Source: Pochonia chlamydosporia 170
Taxonomy: Eukaryota; Ascomycota; Sordariomycetes; Hypocreales; Clavicipitaceae
Direction of reading: 5' to 3'
Assembly: GCF_001653235.2 (NCBI RefSeq)
Contig: NC_035790.1
Coordinates: 5,394,001 to 5,458,000, forward strand
DNA length: 64,000 bases
In this document: positions 1 to 13,353 of the stretch, piece by piece
Numbering within the stretch: the stretch's first letter is position 1
How the letters are laid out: each line of letters begins with the position of its first letter
Notes under the pieces: generated by a model
What the model was told of the DNA's origin: nothing
The model's database searches: none
What the model saw: only the letters and a program-made list of their open reading frames with translations
Made by a program: the position numbers and the translations under genes

Positions 1-1464
1 AACGATCTGGTATGTCGGATTGGCTGAGTGGCCATCACCGCCTTTCTTGTCCCAAGCCCAACGATCAGCGAACTCGGCCTCAAGGCTGCCTTGCATCATG
101 TCGGCAATGTAGTCGCCAATTACTGGCAAGAACTTCCAGCCATGGAACGAGCCGCCAGTTGCCACGTAGAGACCTTGGCTATGCGGATGCGGTGTGATCA
201 GGAAGTCGTGTGTTGGAGTTGATGCGTCCCTGTAGAGTCGAAAATGGCAATGTGTCAGCGTGCATTGGTTCACGATGCAAGTCTTCACCGGGTGGAGTAA
301 CCCGGAACAGAAGCAGACAGCATTTGGGACATCACTTACCAGCACATGCGATAGGCGTCAATAGCGACATCCTCCACCTCCTTGCCGTAAAGACCATCCA
401 GAGTCTTTCTTGCACGCTCCTGAAAGAACTTGATGAACTTGGGTCCGGTCCAGTGGTTGAATACGTTTTCATTGGGGGCCATGGATAAACGCTGACCGGT
501 GAAGGGGCAATCAACGTAGTTGGTAAAGCACATGTCGCAATTGAATTTGATGGTGCCATCTGCAAGAATCGACATTCCTTCGCCTATAATGCCAGCCGCA
601 TGTTAGTAAAGGAACGAGCCGGGCGGGTGTGGTGCAGGATGATGAACAAAACGAATGAATGTGATTGGGTCCAACCAAACCTTTTACTTGAGGCAAGCAA
701 TTCTTCAACACGGGAATAGGCGACAACTTCTCCTTCTGGGCACCGTGGACCTTGGCATAGAAGCTCACGGCACCAGTTGCCAGGAGCCTGTCACCAGCGT
801 GAAGCTGTTGGTTCTCAGGCGCACTCTGTGCCAACAAGGCTGCGGTGCGTGCCCCCGTGGCAAGCAGGATTTTGTCGGCATGCAGAGTCTCCCCAGACTG
901 CAGTGTGACTCCCGTGCACTCACCAGAGGTGCCAATGATGAGCTTCGTCATAACGCCCAGGACATATTCAACGCCCTGGTCAACGGCGGCTTGGACTACC
1001 GCTCCGAGGGCCTTGTCTGCCTCAGCAAAGCCGACTGTCGGATTGAAGAGGATCTTTTCCAAGCCGTCAAAGTTGGCAGTGGCGAAAGAACCGTTCCATC
1101 GTCGGCGTACTTCGTCGACGGTGAGGAAGTGTGAGTCGTTTTTGATACCCATGGCCTTGTATGCAGCAATGCTCTCGCCTCCAAAGTCGGAAGGATCAGC
1201 TCTCAGCATGCCCACTTCGTGGTACCAAGTCTTGTACAGCTCGTGGTCTCGCCACATAGGCATGGCCTTCTTCAACATTTGCATGTATAGCTTGTCGGGA
1301 TAGTCATCGCGAACAATCTTGTTGACGTCGTGCGAGGCGGCGCGAGGATTGGGGAACTGAGTGGTATCAACAAGAGTGACCTTGGTTGTTCCTTCCCTTT
1401 TGGCCAATGTCAATGCCGTGGCGGCACCGAAGTTGCCGGCACCGATGATGAGGTAGGACGTCAT
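1..1464 (-). CDS. FAD-dependent amine oxidase, fructosyl amino acid oxidase / sarcosine oxidase family (partial, 3' end missing)
   Basis: Three exons by splice signals and phase: 1464-681, 583-340 and 229-1, with introns of 97 and 110 bp; the last exon stays open at the window edge, giving 419 residues. The start is the ATG at 1464, which places the Rossmann motif IIGAGNFGAATAL directly at the N-terminus as in this DAO superfamily; an upstream in-frame ATG at 1491 would only add nine charged residues. The C-terminal part has the family-typical ATGGSFHGWKFLPVIG segment that closes the FAD site. Family members oxidatively deglycate fructosyl amino acids or oxidise N-alkyl amino acids such as sarcosine or saccharopine, releasing H2O2; no peroxisomal signal can be judged because the end is cut off. 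Substrate is not determined by the sequence. Only a few to a few dozen residues are probably missing. Confidence 0.88.
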
Positions 1465-2602
1465 GTCGCGTGCTGCCTCTTCCTCGCGCAACGAAGTAGA
1501 ATACTAGATTATTATGCGAGGTCACTTTTTCGAAATGTGATTAATGACACAGCAGGTTTTCAATAGCGGTGACAGTGTAAAAGGTGGTGTGTGGTGGTGA
1601 GCGACGTCGTAGTGGCCTGGTTGCAGCAACACACGAAACCGGTGGAGGTAGTTTATAAGTTTGCTGGTGGTGGTATAGTTGTGAGGATGGATGGCTCACT
1701 CTCACTCACAGGATGATGAGACGAGGTGTTCGTAACAGTAAATCTAAAAATCTTTACTTTTCACTCTTGATGTCGCAGTTGTTAAGGACCATGGAAGAAG
1801 TAGAAGAAGAAGAATTTCGATACTTCAACAATACAGCATGAGAGGGCTTCCTGGGTGCCCTGAGATGGATGTTGTTGGGACTTTATACATGGGCAATCAA
1901 TGGCTTCCTCACCGTCAACGTACGACCAGGGGGTGTGAGAAGACAATGCCAGAGTGACGACAAGATTGAGGAAACTCGACGCAAAAGCATATTAAGCAGT
2001 GGCACTCACATTCAGTCAGTCGATTTCAACCTTGACCCCCCAACCGGCGCCCCGGCCGGCGTGTTCCACCGTGGAGGGTTGGTTCAGGCTAGGTAGGTAG
2101 GCTAGGGGGAGCACAGTGAGTCTACGGGGAAACAGGGAAGGAGAGAGAGTAATCTGAAAAGGGTCATTGAAGAGACAGTCCTGCCCAGGAACGGCGGCAA
2201 AACTAGGATTTCAAAACACATCGTGGGCTAGCTATTAGTGCATAGAGCCTCTCTCGTCAGGGAACATGGGCCTTGCTTGACATGTCAGTAGCCAGGACGT
2301 GTCTCATCCCGAGAAAGAGGATCCTCCTCTCGCGTCTCTTCCAATCCCTGCTCGTGGTGGGTCGTCTGTGAGAACAGAAGGGTAACAGAAGCGCCAGTGG
2401 AAACGATAGCTGGCGTCACAAAGAAGAGCCGGAGATGGGGATGGGGGTGTGGATATGTATGGAGTGTCGAGCCGATTTAACTGAATTTGGGGGCCCATTT
2501 TGCCCAACGCTCACACCAGACACAGCATGGCTGGGGGGTTTGCGTTTTGCAGTTTGCAGTTTGTGGTCCTGTGTGGTCGGGTCTGCCAGCCTGGATTGAA
2601 TG

Positions 2603-2634
2603 TCTGTGTGTGTGTGTGTGTGTCTGTGTCTGTG
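2603..2634. repeat. (TG)n microsatellite
   Basis: TG dinucleotide run with two TC interruptions near its right end, in intergenic DNA. Confidence 0.9.
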
Positions 2635-3033
2635 GTTTCCGACCAGACCAGGCCTGACTCCACAGAAGACAATGGCCAAAGAGAATAGAGTCCAAATGCT
2701 GCAAGCTATTTATTCGGCCTTGAGAATCAAGACGCTTCCGTAGCACCACCACGCCAAGCACCAAAGTGAACCGAGAGGCTAACTAAGGCATTGGCCCGAC
2801 ACGGTCAAGGCAAAGCGCCGAAATGGACGAGGAAACAAGACGAGACAACAAGACATTTGTGGCACCTGGTTGATGAAAGAGGGAGGGGCCAGAGCGGGAA
2901 AGCCCCAAAAACTTTAGACTGGCGAGATCGGTTGTTCTGACTCGGGGGAGGCACCAGACAGTAAAGCAAGGTACAGTACAGTGTTTGTAGTGTGCGATAT
3001 TATCTTGGTAGAGTTGAGTAGCTAATTGGCGAG

Positions 3034-3054
3034 AACGGAGAACGGAGAACGGAG
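3034..3054. repeat. Three tandem copies of AACGGAG
   Basis: Three perfect 7-base units followed directly by TACC, so the last unit forms ACGGAGTAC, a near copy of the TACGGAGTAC motif scattered through this window. Confidence 0.85.
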
Positions 3055-3353
3055 TACCAAGTGCGGTCTGCAGCCTGGTACAAGTTGACAAACCAGCTTT
3101 TTTGCACAACGGTTGGCATCTGGTTTCCCCTCGATCCTTGCCCAAAGTCATCAACAAAAACCAGGGGGAAACGGCCAGGTATGGGAGGGAAGAAGGCGCC
3201 TTGCGCAAGGATGTCGATGCCACGAGGCGAGAAGACTGAACTTGTGCCAGTTAGACAACTGACCATATGCATGCTTTGTAACGGACAAACCGTTCCGTGC
3301 TTTGTTTGGTTGTGCAACTTTCTCAAACATGCCAATTATGCCATAGTACGAAG

Positions 3354-3363
3354 TACGGAGTAC
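3354..3363. repeat. TACGGAGTAC motif copy
   Basis: Exact copy in intergenic DNA, preceded by TACGAAG. One of six exact TACGGAGTA/TACTCCGTA copies in the window. Confidence 0.8.
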
Positions 3364-3721
3364 TGAATAGACAGTTGAGTCCAGAACAATGCCGTACGGT
3401 ACAGTCGAGACTGATGAACTGTCGTGATGAAATGACTTGGACGCCCGAATGTCAGGGCTTGTTCTGGCTTTCTGAATTGATGAGTCGAGGTGCCATTGTC
3501 ATGTCTGTGCCGCTGCGTCAACTTCACATGTACCGAGTATGTATGGGGACGGATGCCACGATTCCCCACAGTTGGAGTTTGATCCATAATCATATCGTAT
3601 GTCGTGATGGAGCAGGAAATGAAGCCAAAGTCGTGGGAAAGTAATAATGCACAGTGAGGTACTCCGCACTGTACCTTAATAATCACAATCGTCAATAGTT
3701 TAACCGGCTCCGTCGCACGCA

Positions 3722-3730
3722 TACGGAGTA
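3722..3730. repeat. TACGGAGTA motif copy
   Basis: Exact 9-base copy in intergenic DNA, 360 bases from the previous one. Confidence 0.8.
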
Positions 3731-6700
3731 GTAGATGGTAAAGCGTGAATGGAATCCGTGCACCGGGCTGTGACGGTGACTGTGACTGTGCCTGTGCATC
3801 AGTCAAAATGATGAATGAATTCGTTTCAATGTCTGGTTCCTTGCCAGGAACGGCTTGACGTTGTGCTCGTCAACTGTCAACTGTGGTCCGGGTGTCTGGT
3901 CCTGGTCACTCCAGTGGTGCTTCCCCACTCCCATCGTCTCTTCTCTCCGCAAACCAAAGCAAAGTAAAATCGAGCACCACCACAGCAACCACCACCAAAA
4001 TATCCGCTAGACCAGTCGGGCCAGTCCAGGCAATGGAACCGGAACCCGTCCCCGTCGAAATTAGATCTTTGACTGGACAATTCATTGCCGGTTTTTTTTT
4101 TTTTTGCTTGTCCTCTTTCTCTTTTTGAGCTCTCTCCTGTGAGTCGCGTCCTCCATCCAATCCATCTTGTGAGTTAGACGAGACGGGTGAGGAGCAATTG
4201 TTTCTCTGCCACCTCTCTACCACCCTCACTGGATTGCAGGTCCTCGGTGTCATCAAATGCCCGTACCCCTTGTTTCATCAACCCTTGGTCACCCAAGATT
4301 TCAAGTGCTTTGTGACGTTGACATCCTGGTAGCCGTTTTGCTTCGTCCTACGTCGTCCAGCCGTGCCGTGTGCCTTGCTCTTTGTCTTTGTTTGCTGTCT
4401 CTAATTGACAACGCAGCCCACGATCGGTCACCTGTCTCCTCTGGTATCATGGCATGATATTTGATTACATCACTGACACCAACGTGCCACGCCATGGCTC
4501 CCAAGCACAGTGTCTCCCTCGATTTTGGTCTGGGGAGGAGAGAAAGGAGGTCAGAGAAAACAGAAAACAAAAATACTGTCAGCTGACCGAAAACCCGCGG
4601 GCGCTAATGCGAGAGAACAGCCAGGGCTTTTCAGAATCTGGGAATGGGAATGTCTCGTCGAAATGGCCATACCAATTGACTTCACTGCTGCCAGGCTCGT
4701 CCCTGACATAGTCCTGGCAACTTTCTTACATGCGCCATGCATTAGTGGCGTTTGCACACGCTGTCCTCGCCATGCACCTTAGAGAGATTCTACCCCTTGT
4801 GGCCCGAATATTTTCGCGGCTGGCCGCTCTGCCACCTTGTCAAACTCTCAAGTTCCCAATGCTGCTGAGCACGCATTATTCTTTAGGGAAATCAGGCACC
4901 ATGGGCGAAGGCAGTCACTCTCCGCTACCCGGTGCTTAGCTGAAGACAACGATGACTTGCATCAGGGTGGAAGGCGATAGCTCTCGAGAAGAAAACTTGG
5001 GAGCATCCAGGGCTGCCTGTCCAATGGAACTGTCTGGCCAACGTAGGTAGGCGTTCCGTTTGATGTAAGTGGACGTGATGGAAGAGCCGAATGTGCAGGC
5101 ATATTCTAAATCAGGTCAATACTTGTAACCCCCCAACTTCTAGTTCATACCCGCTTCAAATTGCCTTTAGCGGACGTTCGACCCGTTTGCATCACCATTC
5201 CATCCATGTCTGGAAGGCAACCACGAATGAAGAAGCTCAGTTGGCCTACAAGAAGCTTCCTTCCCTTGATCAAGGTACAGGCCTTTGCAGCTTCGCATCG
5301 GATTCCGGGGTGGACATCATGCAGTTTGTTCCCTGCCCGCTTCCATGTCGTCTTCCTTTTTTTTATTGACTCTGCGCCCTAGAGCCTTGCTTTAGGCCCG
5401 CACCACGTTCATACCACGTGAGAATAATCAATGAATCTCTGCCTTGATAATTCAGGTGGTTTCAATCCCTGCCCTTCACTAGATATACCACCTACCTAGC
5501 GGCCTTCTGTTCAACCTTCCCTGTCTCTGGTGTCGTACTCTCCTGCTGCGCAACCAATGTGCTCTTCCTGGACTGTGCCTTTTTGTGTTTACCCCTACCT
5601 TGGAGCCCATGTGTATGGGTTCGATGTTGATTGCGACTTCCGGCGGTGTGCGACAACTCCCTGTTTGCTTGCCAGCACTTGTGTGGGTGGGGTGTTTTGG
5701 GCAACTTGACATAGATACATATCTCGGGAAAGTTTCTGAAGGTCGGAATTGGGCACACCAGATTATCCTGGTCTTGCTGTGTTTGTGTTTGTCCTTCTTC
5801 TATGGTCAGTCATCCCTTTGGGCATTCGTATGACAGCTTCGTTCGGCAGATGACCGACTGGCAGCCATAATTCTTCTTCCCATGAGACAAGGCAACCGGG
5901 AATTTGGCTAGATGGTATGATGCTACCGCGACCATGTGCCCAACCGACTAAGAAGCTTCGTAGGGCACGAATACGTCCTCTACCACCTCAATTTCTATTC
6001 GGCTCCGGTAACAGGGCAACTATGCAATTTGACCAAATTCGACAAATTCGACTCTCGGCCGATTTGCTAAAGCTGGTGTCCGGCAGCCAAGGTTCGAACC
6101 AATTTCAACTTCTTGAATGACTTTTGATACGGACAGACAGCATGTGGATCGCATGCCACATGTTGGCTCATTTTCGATGGCAAGGACAGACATGACTACA
6201 GTAACCGGTCGGCAATGGGCAATTGCTTTCCACATCTGAAATCGGCGGCTAATGATTGCTCTACGACAGTTCCCTCAAACACAGCGCTCGCCCAGCCGGA
6301 CTCGTCCCGATTAGAACTGGAAGTTTGATGCTTGGTTGCGGGTTTGGTCGGTCACTCGAGTGCAATGCGCCGCATACATGAGGAGTCAAGGACCCCCGAT
6401 GATTGCGTTCGTGGTGCCAAACGCCGTTCTTGCTGACAAGTGGCCTTCAAGTAGCCTATGTCCGTCGGTTAAGTGCCTGCTGCGCATCATCTTGCATCTC
6501 ATCTCACCAAGGCCAGTCATCCACGTAACAATGCAGATACCTTGCTGGCCACTGTTGACTGGTAAAGATTCTCATGTGCATAAGGAGGCAATCATGTTCT
6601 TCGTCACCAGATTATCACAAGACCTTTTGCCCTGCATATTTCGGTCTGTAAAACATGAAAGTGCAGGGTCAGGGCGACGATGAAGCACGTCGACCCCAGA

Positions 6701-7085
6701 TCCCCACGACCAGACATCCACACACTCCTCTGCCACAAAGCCAGCATGGATGCCACTCAAGAGTCAAGACCGTTTGTTGCGACTTGAGCACAACACCAAC
6801 CAGCGGACCCAGTTGGTTCCACGTACCCGGTTCTCCGCCTGTGGCTTGCTTGTTTGCCCACACCGATGACTAGTTGGCGTTGTTCCTAACCCCAGTCCCC
6901 GGAATCCAGCGAACAGGGGTGTTAATCGGAACTTCAGTTCAACAACCACGACGCACATTAACATTTTTTGTGCTAGTGATATCCAGTCTTTCCCAGGATG
7001 GCAAAGGGTTGTTTTCAATGTAAGTGCGGTCTGCCACTCACCCTTGGCTCAACATCACGAGCTCCGCGACACATTGAGTAACAAT

Positions 7086-7098
7086 NNNNNNNNNNNNN
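7086..7098. other. Assembly gap (13 N)
   Basis: Thirteen undetermined bases inside gene-free DNA. Sequence on both sides is ordinary and no open frame crosses it. Confidence 0.99.
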
Positions 7099-8445
7099 CG
7101 ATGTGTGTAACGTGGCGCTCACATGTTGCCAGTTTGCCCTTGAATTTTCCCAGTCGCCTCAATCGTCTTGTTGTTTTCCATATGCCAACACTTCGGAACT
7201 GCAGACCAAGCTCCGCCACCCTAGCAATGACTATGATGATGGGTGCATGACGACATGCTTCCATGGCGTCAAGCTTACCTTCCATGAAATCAGACCAGTA
7301 CACCGACTATTCCCGGAATTGAGAATGCAGCCTTAGGGTAGTGGCAATGTGACTGTGTCTCTCACTTACCCGACAGCTTGGGAGAGTTGGCTGTGTGTTG
7401 CGAAACATTGTCTCTCAATGCGCAATGACAAGCATGGGAATTGGCTCCCGGTCGTTCCAGAAGTCTCTCAACCCGGCACGGGTGAGGGGCGTCCAGAAGG
7501 AAAGTTGAAGCGTCAGTAGCCTTGATGCATTACATTGACCGGTCAAGGTTGTAAAGCCAGTCGTCTTGAAGCTTTGTTCCGACACATGACAACTGGCAGT
7601 TTATTGCAGCCCCATGACCAAAAACTAGGCCCATGGCAGTCTGACAGCGGACGAATGCTTGAAGAACATCGTATTATTATTTTTTTTTGCGGTTGGTTTT
7701 TGCCCATTCCTCTTCGATGACAACCGAGGCGATGACGAGACATTGTATCATGCATGCATGCACGATACTGGCCGACCCTTGCTATGTCCGACAACTATCG
7801 ATGTAAAATACTTGACCAAACACCAACAGCACACACACCAACAAGCACACGCCCAATCCGAAACCTACTCTAGGGGTGCTGCAACTAAAATCGCGTCTCA
7901 ACATGGCAGACCGAACAGAAACATCTGCAGAAATAGCCAGTGACGGGAACAAATAACATTTTGGTGACGAGTTGGGCTCAAGAACCGCGTGCAGTCCGCT
8001 AGTTTTCGGCCACTTAGCAGCTGTCACCAAGATCGCAGCTCCGGAAACTCGCGATTCGGAAAGCCGAAGGTGTCATGGCCGTTTCTTCTGCTCTCCAAGG
8101 TGTTCACTCTAGCTCGACATCACCCAAAGCCAATAGTAGCATAAAGCGAGTGCATAATACCACGACTATCACCTATCTAAGGTGTAAACACGATATGCCC
8201 GAACCCGAGGACCAGCAACGCACCAGCGTCGTGACGTCCATCTACCCCAGATGACGAAAACCGTATTTACACGAAAATATTTTAGGCGCTTAACCCGGTT
8301 CCGCCGCCAACGATCCCGGATGTGAGCCGCGAGGCTCTCTTCACCGACTCCTCTTTGAACCAACTCATCTGATTGTGTGGACAGAAAGGTCTAGCCAGCC
8401 TAGGGAATGAATGAAGTTTCCTGGCCAATTATGGCTAAACCTGCG

Positions 8446-8470
8446 CCCCCCCCCCCCCCCCCCCCCCCCC
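8446..8470. repeat. 25-base poly-C run
   Basis: Uninterrupted C homopolymer about 165 bases from the 3' end of the zinc-finger gene. Its true length is doubtful, because homopolymers this long are often miscounted. Confidence 0.9.
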
Positions 8471-8635
8471 TTCCAACAGACCCCTGGTCCCTTTGTCCGC
8501 TAAGCTAAGCCCCTTCTCCTGGTTGGATATATACCGGGGATATGCTTGCCAGTTTGACTAATAATATAAACGGCGTCGTTGGGACCCGACTTCCCATTCT
8601 AGTGTTAAACTGACCACTTATCGTTTTGCCCAAAA

Positions 8636-9740
8636 TTACGTTACCAAGTAATGTTTTACAGTCGTTTTATGCCTTTCTAACCCATCTCGCCGGGCAAATC
8701 TCCGCTTTTTGGGCGGATTTGGACACCCAGGTACGTCACATCGCCACGGTTTGCGGTGCTTGTTGCAGTGCTGCCTGTAGCCGTGTCGTGTCGTGTCAGT
8801 CAGAACAATCCCTACAAAAGAACACACCTCCAGGTAACGGAACTGGTTCTGGGGGAATAGGTACGCACGCAAATGAGGAGTTTCTGTCAAAGATGACCAA
8901 ATTGCCGTCTTTGTCCACCCCGCCCTTGTCGCACTTGGCGCCTTTCGGGCAGAAATATACACCCTTTCCCCTTTGTCTGAGTGCTTCCATATCTATGGAC
9001 TGGAACTGCTCATCATCATCAGACGACTCATCTGATCCCGATACATCACCGCCAACACTGGCATGGCTCAGTTGGCTCTTGTCTGGCAAAAGTTTGCGAG
9101 ATGAAAAGTGCGTCGACTCAGGCTCACTGGACATGGACATGACCTCTGGCACAGAAGGCATTTTGGTGTCACAGAAAGGTGAAATGGACGTTTGCATGAT
9201 GCTTAGTTCCCCTCCATTCATCATGGAAGACTGTGGTCGCCAGACTTCCTGAACGTCTCGAGAAAATCGCAAGCTTAGGTCCCTTATCTGCCTGTGCCAC
9301 ATCAATCGGAAACTGTTAGTTAGAGCTTCGAAGGAGGTGATGACACGCTCGTGACAGTCTTGGCTGGCAGGAGTTTGTTACGTAAGCACATACTTTAGTT
9401 TTGATAATCCGACGTCCAGCTTCACAAGATCAGAGAGATCGGACATGTGACTCTCCATTCTGGAGCGTTCGTGAGCCTTATAGGATGCCTGTGCGATATG
9501 TGGCCCTTTCACTAGCTGTTGTGTAAGTTGGGCCCACATGGTTGCCGTGCGAGTAAAATATTCCCCAAGTTCGGACACTACGTCCTCGGAGTCGGATGAC
9601 AACGGAGGAGGAGTACTCAGTTCAAGTTCTCGAGATGCCAGCTCAAGTTTTTGTTGGACCAGAGTATCCAAATATCCTGCTTGTGGCGAGGAATGCCTTA
9701 ATCCGGCCTCGAATAAGTGAGAGGTAGACGGGACCGGCAT
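8636..9740 (-). CDS. C2H2 zinc-finger protein, putative transcription factor
   Basis: Three exons joined by splice signals and phase: 9740-9394, 9291-8869 and 8774-8636; introns of 102 bp (GTATGT donor, CTAAC branch) and 94 bp (GTGCGT donor, CTACAG acceptor). Product 302 residues. The N-terminal two thirds are Ser/Glu-rich with an acidic patch (SDESSDDDEQ) that could serve as activation domain. The C-terminus carries two C2H2-like fingers: the first has C-x5-C and HCNKH, with the second intron falling inside it, and the second has WRCDVPGC and RHKTTVKH; basic KKRRFARR links them. Ending right after the last finger is common in fungal C2H2 proteins. The start is the first ATG of exon 1; an additional upstream exon is possible. 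Target genes are unknown. The neighbours on both sides are gene deserts, so context says nothing about the role. Confidence 0.8.
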
Positions 9741-10980
9741 GATGAGCCTACATAAATGACGAATTCGAGTGCGTACAAACCCAGCCCAGTGGACGTTCTA
9801 CCCGAAGGATCAGAGCTCTGCGCAAATAGGTCCCGAACAGGGAATGCACCTGTAGAGCGGCCTTCACTAGCCACAACCTGCCACCTTCAATCCCCAGAGT
9901 ATGAAGCGATGGAGACACGGCACCATTCAGTTGTTTGCCTGTCCCACCCGTCAACAGAGATAGGGTAAGGTGGACTGTTATGTTGTGGTACAGGTATAGC
10001 TACCACCTAGGTGAAACCAACAAGTTTGTTGGAAGAGGCTGGCAACCTGGTGGCTATGCAAATTTTGATGCCAATCTGGTAGCAAGGTTGTGTGGGTAAG
10101 TAGTTAAAATTGATAGGATCGCCGACGTTTGACGGCCCCGGAGCGTAACTAATGACCAGGTCTGGCCAACCGTGGGTTGGACGTGTTTGACCGGTGTGCC
10201 TGTTGTGTCCCAATGTGTAACAGCTTGGCAAGAGTTGACGAGGTTTGACAGGTTCGGCCACAAGGGAGCTTTCTCGAAGCTTGGTTGGTTCAGAAGCCAA
10301 CAAATGCTGTCCGCCTTCCAAATGACGCAAGACCACACGGAAGAAGAGGGACCAGTACCGACGACTGGTTGCCAATTAAGAGGATAAGCAAAGAGAAACC
10401 GGTGCGTCCGGTTGGTATTGAAGGGGTTTAGATATGCAAACTTTGCGGACGAATATGTGTTGAATGGTAACCAGGCAGGCAGGGTCTTTGAGTGTGGTAG
10501 GGAACGCTCCAAAGCACCTCAGCCGTTGAGCTGAGTAAGGTGAGATCGATCCAAGCCAGCAGGCTAATCAGTACCTAATACGGTTTGTGAAAAAAAAAAA
10601 AAGAGAAGAAGCAATGTAAAGCCGTTGATGACAGAAACGGAGGTACGGCCAATACTATACAAAGGGTGGCCTCAAGCGTTTGAGATACTTGGAAGGGACA
10701 GAAATGAGGGTACAGATCAAAGCAAGAGTGTAGAGAAAGAAGAAAAGGCGGCTCTCAAACCTGAAGAAAGAGAGTATCCCCAGCCAAACAGACGGTCCCA
10801 AAGAAGAAAACGGAAGGCAACAGGTGAGCGTTTTGGTCTCGTTTTGCGGTTGGGTGAAGGGACGAGTTCTGTTGATTGAGTGGGAGGTTCGTCTCTCTCT
10901 ATCCCTCTCTCACCCCGCTGCTAGAATTTTTCTTTAGGAATACGCCGTCGTCAAAGGCGAGAGAGAACGACGCAAATCAA

Positions 10981-11004
10981 AGCAGAGCAGAGCAGAGCAG
11001 AGCA
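10981..11004. repeat. (AGCAG)n microsatellite
   Basis: Nearly five perfect AGCAG units in intergenic DNA. Confidence 0.9.
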
Positions 11005-13344
11005 AGACTTGGTGGTGCATTGAAGAGCACCTCGATAGATGCAGACAACCCAACGCTGCACAATCAACAAACGAAAAAAAGGTTATCCGGCTCTTGTTTT
11101 ATTACTTGATGCCGCTCAGGTTTTCTTCTACTGCTTCTTTGCCCTTTCTTAAGGACTGGTACTAGAAGAGGCGAGACACATGTTATGACGGAACAACAGA
11201 GCAGGGCATTGACACAGTCAGCCAACGAGCTGGGGGCTACCAGAAAATGCCTGACATCTCGGTGCGTAAGCGCATGGGAAGAGGGGGCGCCAATAGTGAT
11301 AGATTGGCAGAAATGGCCAGATATCGGGGCGATGAAAAGTGACAGAACAGTCAAAAACGCTCGCTGACGGGCAGTTGAGCACTGAATTTGGGTGGGATGA
11401 CAAGCTTGGATACGGGGTTCCTGGGACTCAACTGGAACAAACAACACGATGAGGTGAGTTGAGTAAAGAGAGAACATGGAGGAGAGAAAAGAGGAAACAG
11501 GGCTAAACCAAGTCAGGCGAGCGGCTAGACCCGTTGTGGCCCGTTGTGGCCCGTCATGGTTCATCATGGATCTGTCTGTGTCTGTCTTGAAAGACGGTGG
11601 CAGCGATCCGTCCTTCCGTCCATCCAGACTCTGTACTCTGGACTCTGGACTCTGGAGACGGACAGGTCCGCAGGTTGGCACTGTCGTTTCGTTTCTGCAT
11701 GGATTGGAATGACCGGACTGTTCAAATGTTGTCAAGTGTCCGTCCCGTCCGTGGTGCATTTTGAGGCATGGTGGATCCTGAGGAACGCAAAGGACCGAGT
11801 CCCTGGTCAGATATCACTTCTTTCTGCTCCTGGACTGGTATGTGATTGATTGGCGAGCACCCGCCTCAGCCACTTCTTGTATGGAGCATGTCACGTATGT
11901 GATCTGTGCTCGAGGCGGTGCCGGGAAACTAGGCGCAAAATCCGGGGAAGCTTTCGGATTGGCTGTCTGCAACTTTCTGTGGCTGGCGGAATGGGTTGAG
12001 GAGACGGGCAAAAACAAATAGTTGAACCGAAAATCTCCCATGAGACTGGAGCAAGTTTATCGTCTTTCCCACCTAGAATTGCCTGGTCTTCTGTTGTCCT
12101 AGGAAATTCCTTCTTTGGCCTGACCGTGTCTGTCTGCGAACATGCGGACCGTCGCTGTTCTCTGTCCTTTCTAGCCCGGAGAGGATCCGTAACTTTGAAC
12201 GGCCCGTCCTCAATGCTCATAGAGTCTTTTACCCCACACTGTGCTCTGTACCGTGCTCAGCTAACATTGTCGTTTTGTGCACATTGCTTTTTCTCTTTCT
12301 CGTTGTGCTGGGATTGCCTGCTAAAAGTTGATAGGTGATAAATATTAGTTGGGACTGGTGCGTTTGATCTCCCTCTTCAGCTTTGGGAGTGTTTGGACTC
12401 CATAACGCGACCAATGACGTTGATTGATCGTCATCCAGCTGTAACTGGCGCCGTCTCCCTCGGGTTTAGCCTCTCAGCCCAAGGATGCCACGCTATCTCA
12501 TTCAGATCTAGAAGAATTCAAGGGTTTTCTGGGGTCTCAGCCCGGCGAAAATTCCGTGATTAGGGAGGAGACGGAGCAAGATGAATAAGTGGGTTTGATG
12601 AGAGCTCTGGTCCCCCATGTATGTTAGGTATGTCCCCCGTGCAATACAGTTTTTCTGTGCTCCCTACACCATACATAGGACTTGCCGGTCGCCTGCAAGT
12701 TACACCTGGATCCCTCGTCAGCCCAGGAAAAAAGGAAGCGCTCTGAATAATACAAGGCTTGAGCCTTGTTTGAACTCACAGAAACAAGCAGCGCCCGCAA
12801 GGACGCCTTGTTGTTCCTCTTTTTGCAGCTCTGCGGTTTTCATTCTGACCCCAAGAAGCGCCACCGCCGGGATGATGTGTTGTTGAACAAATAATGACAA
12901 CAAAATGCAGCACAGATACGAGGCAAGCTCTGTGCAAGTCAAACAAGGCGGGCTTTGCCCTTGCCAGACAACCCAATCTGCTGGGTAACGTTAAGGTACG
13001 TACGTACATGCATGTTTGCACACATACATGCGTACATACAGCGTTTAGGTTGAATGGCGACAAAACGTGCATCGGCGACTGGTCTTTTCCATGGTGCAGC
13101 TGGGGAGATGCCGCTGGAATGCGAGAAACATGCAGTTAGCCCAGGCCGCACCGATAATTCGGGTCGACGTAGGGAAGGGGGGGGGGGACGGAGTAGATCT
13201 TTCTTCTTCCCTGAGTCGGTTCTTTGATCATCGTTTTATATTATATTATGTGGAGGACGGATGTGCCGCCGGGGTTTGGCTGGCAGGAGTGAGGACGCGG
13301 CACTTCTGTTTCTCCAGAGGCAACAAAGCAACGTTTTCCTGTGC

Positions 13345-13353
13345 TACTCCGTA
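13345..13353. repeat. TACTCCGTA motif copy
   Basis: Exact reverse-complement copy of TACGGAGTA in intergenic DNA. Confidence 0.8.

Larger units (their letters stand above)
1465..8635. other. Gene-free stretch, about 7.2 kb
   Basis: No open frame here shows a recognisable domain, and I could not join the short open frames by splice signals. The stretch contains a TG microsatellite near 2603, tandem AACGGAG at 3034, two TACGGAGTA motifs, the assembly gap at 7086-7098 and a 25-base C run at 8446. I see no transposase, reverse transcriptase or long terminal repeats. The first few hundred bases serve as upstream region of the amine oxidase on the minus strand. Confidence 0.6.

Noticed and set aside
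6085..6125. GGTTCGAACC resembling a tRNA T-loop
   Set aside because: No acceptor stem, D-arm or anticodon arm could be folded around it.
11064..11759. 231-codon minus-strand frame in the second desert
   Set aside because: Composition looks random, no motif or family resemblance, and no plausible splice partners.
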